Source of the DNA: Leuctra nigra
Lineage: Eukaryota; Arthropoda; Insecta; Plecoptera; Leuctridae
Direction of reading: 5' to 3'
NCBI GenBank assembly: GCA_934045905.1
Contig: OW203773.1
Coordinates: 20,881,246 to 20,945,245 of the forward strand
DNA length: 64,000 nt
Shown: positions 50,701-59,700 of the stretch, piece by piece
How positions within the stretch are numbered: the stretch's first letter is position 1
How the letters are laid out: each line of letters begins with the position of its first letter
Program-made: the position numbers and the translations under genes
The notes under the pieces: model-generated
Databases searched by the model: none
What the model was told of the DNA's origin: nothing
Seen by the model: only the letters and a program-made list of their open reading frames with translations

Positions 50701-53700
50701 GAATGATAATATTACAGGGGACCGCTTCTAGATGACATTAGTGTGTTCAGATTTTCAGATCGATTGGTTGAACGGTTTGTTCTAGTCACTGCCGACAAAA
50801 ATACAATAAAAACACACATAAAAAAAACAGAAAGTATCCCCAATTTATAAGTGACACAAGAAGCATGTAAAAAATACATAATTGAAATTTTATGTCACAT
50901 TAAAACACACAAAAATATAGCACAGTGGTGACGCTCGCTATTCTCGCACAATAAATTCAATTGCAAGGTAAAACCGCACAACCAATCGATCTGAAATTTT
51001 GCACACTTACTAAAGTAATCTGTGCGGTCCCTGGGATCGATTTTGAACGGTTTCCTGTGATTGGTTCAAATTTTAAAATAATTATCTTTCGATTGGTTAT
51101 TCCGATCGATTTGAAATTTGGCAAAGTCATTGCAACCAACATTGTCCCCAATCTTACACAAATTCAGTAAAATCCTCCCATCGGTTAAAATTTAAAACAA
51201 TCTTTCCCGTGATTTTTTAAAATTAAACTAGTACAAATTTATCGATAAACTTAAAACTTTGCATGTTCATTGGTAACAAATATCTAAAATGTTGGTACAA
51301 CATTTTAGGTATTTGTTTGCTATGTTGAAGACTAATCTGTCGTTATTTCAAAAGTTATTGTCATTTTAAGGACATTTTATTCTATAATCTTGAAATATTC
51401 CAAAAGTGTATACTACATTTTCATCCTTGCCTTCTTAATGCTGCAGAAAGCATATAGAAAAAAAGCAAAGCATATAGAGCAGCTGTTACTTGCAAGCGCA
51501 TATCAAATCGGATGCAGTACGATGGCTCGCTCATCAACGCGTTACACTGAGCGTTTTCCTAGTTTTTAAAAATTCGGTTGAATCATATAAAATGACAACT
51601 CGACTTTTCGATTGACAATCTTCTCACCTTACCCAAGAAATAAATAACATTGATCAATATAATAAATGATGATATCATTATTGGAAGGACATTTACTGCT
51701 TATGGCGGATTGGAATGAGTCTATATATTTCATTTAATTTAATATTTTGATAATTTGTTTTAATTTATGTAATTAAGAGCATTGTTATAAGTTATTCGTA
51801 TCAAAATCGATTTATTGTCACTCAGTTTTGAGGGTGGGAGGCAAAGGGGGTTTGACGCCCCTTTTATCACTACTTGAAGTGTTCTAAGAAGAATGCGAAA
51901 ACATTTTTTGATATAAGATTTGTTTGGAATTGACCTGTTGACTTAGTTTCTAATTTAGTACCATTATTATTTTGATGTTATTTCATTTGTAAGAATGTGT
52001 ACTTGACTGGTCATTTGACAACATTGTGGTGACTACTTATACATGAAGATAAAATCGTAACTGCATTTCTTCTTTCATTACAAAGGTAGGATCATCAAAC
52101 AGTACGTTTTAATGTGATATTTTCGAATTTGTTATACAAAAGAAATTCTAGATTACCTCTCTGGTTATACCTAGGTCATCCTTGGTTACACCACAGATTT
52201 ATTGAAACGCCAATGCATGGTAATTTTTTACCTTTTTTAACTTGATCCTGAATAATACTTGCATTATGAAGAGTATGTTTTGTAAACTAATACTTACAAA
52301 ATCAAGTAGTTCTTTTGTGTCTATAATAGTAAGCTCAGTTGACCAAATGGTTACTTGAAATTAAAATGACTAATAATGAGTTTATTGTAAATAATTATAT
52401 TGTAGTGTAGAAAATTATTTACTACAAACTCATTAGTCATTTTAATTTCACATTATATATAAATGTCACATTAATCACATTTATCACAGCAATTATTCAG
52501 TCATAAATTATTTAATTTTATAAATGAAAGCAGTGTTGGGGAAGGAACTTTTAAAAATAACTAGGACCGCGCTACTTTTTTGGGGAACTCTTGAGTGAAC
52601 GCGTTCACATTTGTTTACAAGAAACGTGAACGTCAAACGTTTATTTTAACCGTACGAACCGCAGTTTCCTTCTTTTGTAATTTCGAATTTCTACTATAAA
52701 TATTCTCGATCTTGCTCGACCTGAAAAATTTCAAACTCGCACAGCCCTATATACTAATATCTTTCACACACATCAATTATCTTCTTAATTAATATTATCA
52801 TCAAATAAAATTGTGAAATAGTGGATAAATATCATTTTAGTGAGTAAAATGGTGAAAACAATTGCGGTTCATGGGGTGCTCTTGAGTATTTAACCCTTGA
52901 ATTTTCTTTAACTTTTAAATGTTGTCAAAAGAAGACATTTCAAAAGAAATTATATTCGTTTTTAAGGAACTAGAACTTTTATTACCCAATTCTGAATAAA
53001 AGAATTTGTACTTTCAAAATTTCATATATTATACTGGATGAAAGTGCAAACTATAGAATACATTTTCTTCTACACTATATACACATCTTTTATCAGTAAA
53101 TGCGCTATCCTATTTAGTGGATATTTTTGGTGTTTGAATGTGATGTTAAATTTCACTCATTGCTATTTAACAGGCTTTTGTGTCGTTTATGAACTATAGC
53201 TGACATGACAGTTTGCTGGCAAAGCAATGAATTTATTATTATTTTATATCTGTTTGAAGTCAATTCAAATTGCAAAATATACAGAATACCAATCATTTTA
53301 TAGAAAATTATGTAACACGTTTTACACAATCGAAGATTTAATAATGAATAATGATATACTGGGTTTTAAGGAAAACTTCCAGTGGAGTCAGGATGATAGC
53401 ATAATGAATCTTTCCTATCATAATGAATAAGTCTATAACTATCAAATAATTAACAATGAAGCAAGATATAAGTACAAATGGTTGATAATAAAATAAAATT
53501 AATAATACCGGGAGTATACTTTAAAGGCATCGGAACAAATGATCAATCGCTTATAAATTTGGAATAAAATGGTCTCGCATAATACCTATAATGATTTTAT
53601 AAAACTGAAATTAAAATGTTTTTTTATAAATGTTTTAACTAAATTGAAACGTTTACAAAAGGAATACAACATTCTGATATTGTGCCCGATCATTAGTCCG

Positions 53701-56700
53701 ATGACCTTTATTTCATCAACCGAGTATTTGGATTTGAAATAGTCGATAGTCGGTATATAAATCGCCTTCTTCTCTCTCCATCTCTTCTGTTGTTTGTAAT
53801 ATTCTAATAGAAAGGTTCATTCAACGATTACAATATGATTATGCAAAAAGCTATAAAATTAAACCCTTGAAAATACTACATTCGAACATTTTGGAAATAT
53901 CAGTGTAATTCATTCACGGTAAACCACGGCGAGGACAGTTCGAGCATTGAATCAATCGAGGATCTTCTGCAGGTAGCAGTTATTGACATCGTTATCTATT
54001 TTAGTTCACCTCACCCCACTCCACCAGAAAACAACTCGGCATGAACCACCCCAGTTAGTACCAAGTGCAAGCGAGACAAGACTACTTGTGAGTGAGATGC
54101 CCGACAACCTCTCGTCAATCTTTCTTCTCACTCGCACATCAACTATCGCGCTCTCTCACTCTACAGGGTACCTATTAAAATCGTTTACGGTGAAAGGACA
54201 TAGCCGCAAAACGGAGTACCATTTATTATTTGGGGGAGTGTACCTATTCTACTGATTCATTTTGTCTTTGTATGTGAATAATGGCTTCCCTGTGTATTCT
54301 ATGATGACAATGTGTTGGCTTCCCATACAAATGCCCGCTGGCTTGCCGAGGAGTTGAGTACTATGGGGTGCTCGTGCATTTGACATGGTGTTGACGTATC
54401 TCGTGTCTCGTGTTGCAGCAACAGCGGCTACGTCTGCATGGTGTTCTACCGGCGAGACGGTCACGTCATCGAACTGCAGCAGTCCAGTGAGTACATCGCT
54501 CTTGATCCCGATGTAGGGATCTTGAACCCTTTCAGGCCGAAAGTCGGAATGGTTCCGACATTTTAATTTTCCCGTTCTTGCCGTATGTCGGAACAGGTCC
54601 GACATCATTTTGTATTGCTTCTAAACAATTTTCGTACAAGTGGCGCTATCTATCAGCGAAATAAACAAGTAAAGCACTATTTTATCTACTGAGCAATCGA
54701 GTCACACTGCCTTCTATTTGTTCCTATTCTATGAAAAAGTTGACAAACCAAGTCGAAATATTTCTTTGCTAGTAATCCAATATGGCGTCTACCTATAGGA
54801 AAGGAATGTGCAGCAATGATTTGGAGGAAGTTTTTGACGATTCTAGTGGCAAATATTAATTTAGTGAAGATGAAATTGATAATGGGATGTTCAAGGAAGA
54901 TATTGTTAGTGATTGTGATAGTGATGGCAACATTAGTGACCATGATTCAAGTGAATAATGAGCTGGGTAGGGATGGCGGCAAATACGCAACACCTTGGAA
55001 CTGTTTATTTATATTTCTTTCTATATAAAATAAATAATTAACTGGATACAAAACGTATCAGAAGTGTTTGTACATATGTTAATGTGAATATAAAATAAAA
55101 TTGTAATGAAAACAAAGATTGAAGGTCCCATTATCACTCTCATCTTCATGGAGGTAAAATTCACCTGCTATAGGCCCATTTTAAGTCCGACCTGTGGAGC
55201 GCTCCAGTAGTAAATAAATGAGACCCGAAAGGGTTATACTCGATCACATAACCTCCACACATCGACGGTGGAAAGGCCAAAAGACCTAACCCACATTTTG
55301 AAAACTTTTCAGGAGAAACATAAAACTGTTTTTTATTAATGTTTGAGCTTATTAATGTTATTAATGTTTGAATTTATGGGTTGAAGTAGAGGTTACGTCC
55401 TTTTGCCAAGCAATGCATCTTAGCGCCATCTATCAGGAAGTGCCAAAACATGCATTTCGAAAAAAAATGTGGGTTACGCCTTTTGGCCTTTCCACCGTCG
55501 ACATGAAGTAAGAAAGTACTTTTATAGAACTTTTAAATTCCCAATTCAGATGGAAATTGAATTTCATCAGAGTTGGAAATTTACAAGATTTAAAAGTATA
55601 GGGCCCCTGGAGGCGTATTCTAGAACGTTTTCCCAATTCCATTCTGATGGAATCGGGTCACGGCCATAAGGATTAACATTGCATGGAATCGAATACCATC
55701 AGAATTGGGAATTTAAAAGTTTTAGAATAGGGCCCCCAGTCTGTAATCAAGACCAACAGTTCTATGTGCAAAGTTTTTGGAAAGAAAACTTCAATAAATA
55801 AACTTTAATAGACCATAACGGAAAGTTGCCAGCGCCACCACATGAACTAAGTAAGATGTGTCTGCGCATGCGCTACCGCAAGGTCAAGTGTGTGATACCT
55901 CGACGCGGGAACCATTCCCGGCAGCTGTCTCTTGTTAAATTACGAAGTTTTGTTTTGAAATTACAACAGATATGGTTATTGGAAATACAAGCTGATAGTG
56001 GTCATTTGTCTTGCAAAAGGTGCAGATTATTTGAGTGTAAACGTAATACCAAAACATTACTCCTATTATTTATTAAATAAATGTACAAAATGCCTAAATC
56101 TGCTACTAAGACCATGGAGGAGGAGCGGCTATCACACGGATTCCGACCGAGCCAGCGAGGTCGGTTTTAGTACCGAACGAGAGCGCTAGTCATTTCTGTT
56201 TTGGTCTATAGATAAATGTTCATTGCCTACACATCTTTGTCATTCGAACATTGTAATGACTAATGAATGAGATCTTGTTGATGGTGATTTGAAGTGTGTA
56301 TTCAGTCACGCTTGAACCAAGATTCATGGACATCATTACTACATTCATACTAGTAGAGACGGTTGTCTCACTCCTATACCGATAACATTGACCGCAGTGA
56401 AGCCTTTTTAGACCCTGTGATTGGGGAAATCTGGTAGGCCCCCGTGATTTGAGCGACATCTATAGCGTGAAGAGTGAACTACTTGATGACCAATCTCTGA
56501 CGATGGCTCAACCGCTAATTCATAGTTTACACTTGATGTGCCTGCTGGCACGCAGAATAGCTGTTATTTGACGATATTTAATGGTTTTATAGTTCATTTT
56601 ATAGTTTAATTGTAAATATCTGATATAAAACAAAAGAACATCGTGCATAGCATATAAATGCAACGACGGCTCAATGGGTAAATTTAGCAGTTAGTTCATA

Positions 56701-59700
56701 TTTTTACCACTAGTGCTGATATATGCGCTAACGATGCCCGGATACCCCAATATTTCTCACGTCGAAAAGGCTTCACGTTCATTGGTGGAGTGAGAATACC
56801 TCTGCTACAGTGTAGTGTATATCTATATACATCTCTCTGCCGTGCTTGAACTGTGACTACAGTGCCGCTTGTGTTACAGACGTGACAGTGCAAGTGCCCG
56901 ACGAGGCCTGCAATCCCGACAACTTCGAGCCCAGCCACACGCCATACATCACGCTTATCAGTGAGTACAACCAAACACTTCGGTTCACTGTCCAGACTGT
57001 CAGACATGCTGTTGCTATGATGTATCAATTGCCATTGGACTGATGGCAACAAATACAGTTATGTTGAAGTATTCTCTTACACAATGACTCATGTCACCAT
57101 TACAAATTTCATTGGATGAAGACAGAATCAATGGTTAATTTGCGGGCGGACGAGGGCAGCCGCATCCCCTTTATATTTTTTCATAGAAGTAAAAATTGGC
57201 TTAAAATTGTGTCCAAATCGCGTAGAAAGGCACCAAATTTGGTCCTGAAATTCAAAATGTTCACTGGGCTATGCGCCCCGGACCCACATTATATTGGGCC
57301 CCAACCCCCTCATAGAAATTTGTTTTCATAAGCAAATATGTTTCCCCTGACATCGCCGAGCGTCAGCCCACTTGTTATTAATTTTACAAATTAGCCACTG
57401 GACAGAATTCCTGGTTTTAGCTCACCTCAAGAATCACAGATGTACACTCCTGGACACTGAAATTGGCCCACGGTCAATGTTCAAGTGGCACTATGGCTAA
57501 TATTTATTTATTTATTTAAAGTCATTTTTCGTCCCTAAACTCACACTAGCTTTGTGTGCACAAATTTTTGGTCTTTGTGCCAAAAATTTACATTAAAATA
57601 AATGTTAAATACAAGCCGTAGTGCCACTTGAACATTGACCGCGGGCCAATATCAGTGTCCAGGAGTGTACCTACAGTACATCGAGCCATCTACCTTTGGG
57701 GCTGGATTATCGCTATTACCATGTTAAAACTTAGTATTTTATCTTTGAGGGTGATTTGTGCAATTAAATTCATACAGATATGCTCGTAAGAAGTGATTTA
57801 GCAAATTTATTGATGTTAGTTTTTTCAGTCATAAAGCCACCTAGGTAGGTACTTCTTTGTGAAACCAGCCCTGAGGTACAAAAGTCTCGTAATAATTAAG
57901 TATGTCACATGGACTGTACTAATCCCAATGTGATGTCCTGTAGCGACCTCGATGCAGCCGCGCAAGTGCCCGCACCTTGGCCGCTACTCGGTGCGGCCGG
58001 GGACCGCCGCGGACCCCGCGTGGGCCAGTCCGCTGCGGGATCGGACCGAGGCCGAGGGGCCGGTGTCGGACTGCGACGTCCGGCAGTACAGGCAGCTGGT
58101 GGTCGGATGCAACGCCGCCGACACCATGGAGTTCAACTCCGAGTGCCTTGCCAAGCCAGTCGGTACGTACGCCAATATACAGAGTATATTTTGTATAAAT
58201 TAATCCAGTTTACTGGATTTTACAGTGTTCGTCTCTGTTTCAAAGTTAATGAAATCTCTAATTGAGATTCTTATTGCAGAATCCTGTTTTTATGTTTTTT
58301 TTTTATTGTGTGTGGTATTTTTTCCTACACAGTAAAGTGAAGTAGGTACCTAATTAGTAATTACATATCAGGCCAATGTTTGATGCGTTTCCAAGGCTCG
58401 CTTTATCTACTAGGGGTTGGCGAGTAATGATTTTTGACTTGGAATGCGAACATAGAATAGTTATAAACTAACAAGATTACTTAGTCTTCTTTAATGAAAA
58501 CATTCTAAATATCTAAAAGTTCTCTGAATTCCAAGGATGTAGGATGAAAAGAAAACCATGATTTTTTAAATATATTTCTTTGAAAAATAATGGAATATTT
58601 TTTCAATTTCTAGCACACTAACTATATTATAAAACATTTGGAATAGGTACCTATGTTCTTTGAAAGTTAGGATTTTAATTTTAATCATTCATTATGTACC
58701 TTCAAAAATAGTAAATGCAGTAACAAATTTAAAACAACATATTTTTTTGAATGTCAAATCAAATTTTCGAACATTCGCACACCCATTGCCTTCCAGACAA
58801 TTCCTTCTCTCCGCCTCACGCTATGTTCTATTGCAGCGTACTCGTGCCACGCCAGCTGGGAGTTGAACGGCACGAGCTACGTCGTCGCCTCGCCCGTGAG
58901 CCGCGGCAGCCGCGAGCCGCACCGGCTCTGCTTCGTGTACTCGACGCGCGCGGACGAGGACAACGCGCTGCCCACCGCGCTCGCCAGCTTCACCGAGAGC
59001 TGTCACAGGGTGGCGGACGACGTCAGCCTGTTCCACTTCAATATATCACTGCACGGTCAGTAGCTCGCAGTAGTTATTTATTATGTCCATTTCAGGTAAT
59101 GAAAGTGGTTAAATTTACAGGTTTCATCTCTTAAACTAAATATAGTAATGTTACGGAAATAGTTTATATGGGACGTCCATAAGCGCTGCAGTGATTGAGG
59201 AGAGGAAATGTCACGTGACTTGTGTATAGCCAGCGCTAAAAATTACAATATCTTGTCAGTGTAACTTTTCAACTCAAATCAAATGTTGTGTTCAATATTC
59301 ATTATTATTAGACAATTAGATATATAAAGTTTCTAGAAATGTAGGTAGTTATTTATTTTGATAAATACTAATAATAAACCCAGCCGAGATGTTGGCCTCA
59401 AGTTTTTCCCGTCGTGCTAACCTTACCCAACTATATATGCTCGAAGGTTCTGATATTACTTTCTCCCTCAGTGAAATGAAGTGAAATGTCTCAACTAATA
59501 GGCCACAACTACATCCTTCTCACTGTCCATCTTTACTTATTCTTCATCATTATCATAATCATTCATTCGTTGCTATTAACCCAGTAGCGAAACAGTGTGA
59601 CATTAATAAACAGGACTAGAATTAACAAGCGTCAACTAACGTAACTCTTGTCGCCGCAGGCCACTGCGAGCGAGCATCGATGGCCGTCTCCGCGACCGCC

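Larger units (their letters stand above)
49319..54240. mobile_element. 4.9-kb element with ~444-bp terminal inverted repeats
   Basis: Arms 49319-49762 and 53797-54240 are reverse complements, nearly identical by eye, with ends CACTCCCCCAAATAATAAAT and TA on both sides (49317-49318 and 54241-54242). The identical peptides that each arm could encode are only a result of the duplication. The ~4-kb interior has no transposase ORF and holds two family U copies at 50478-51570. It fills most of intron 6. Confidence 0.9.
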
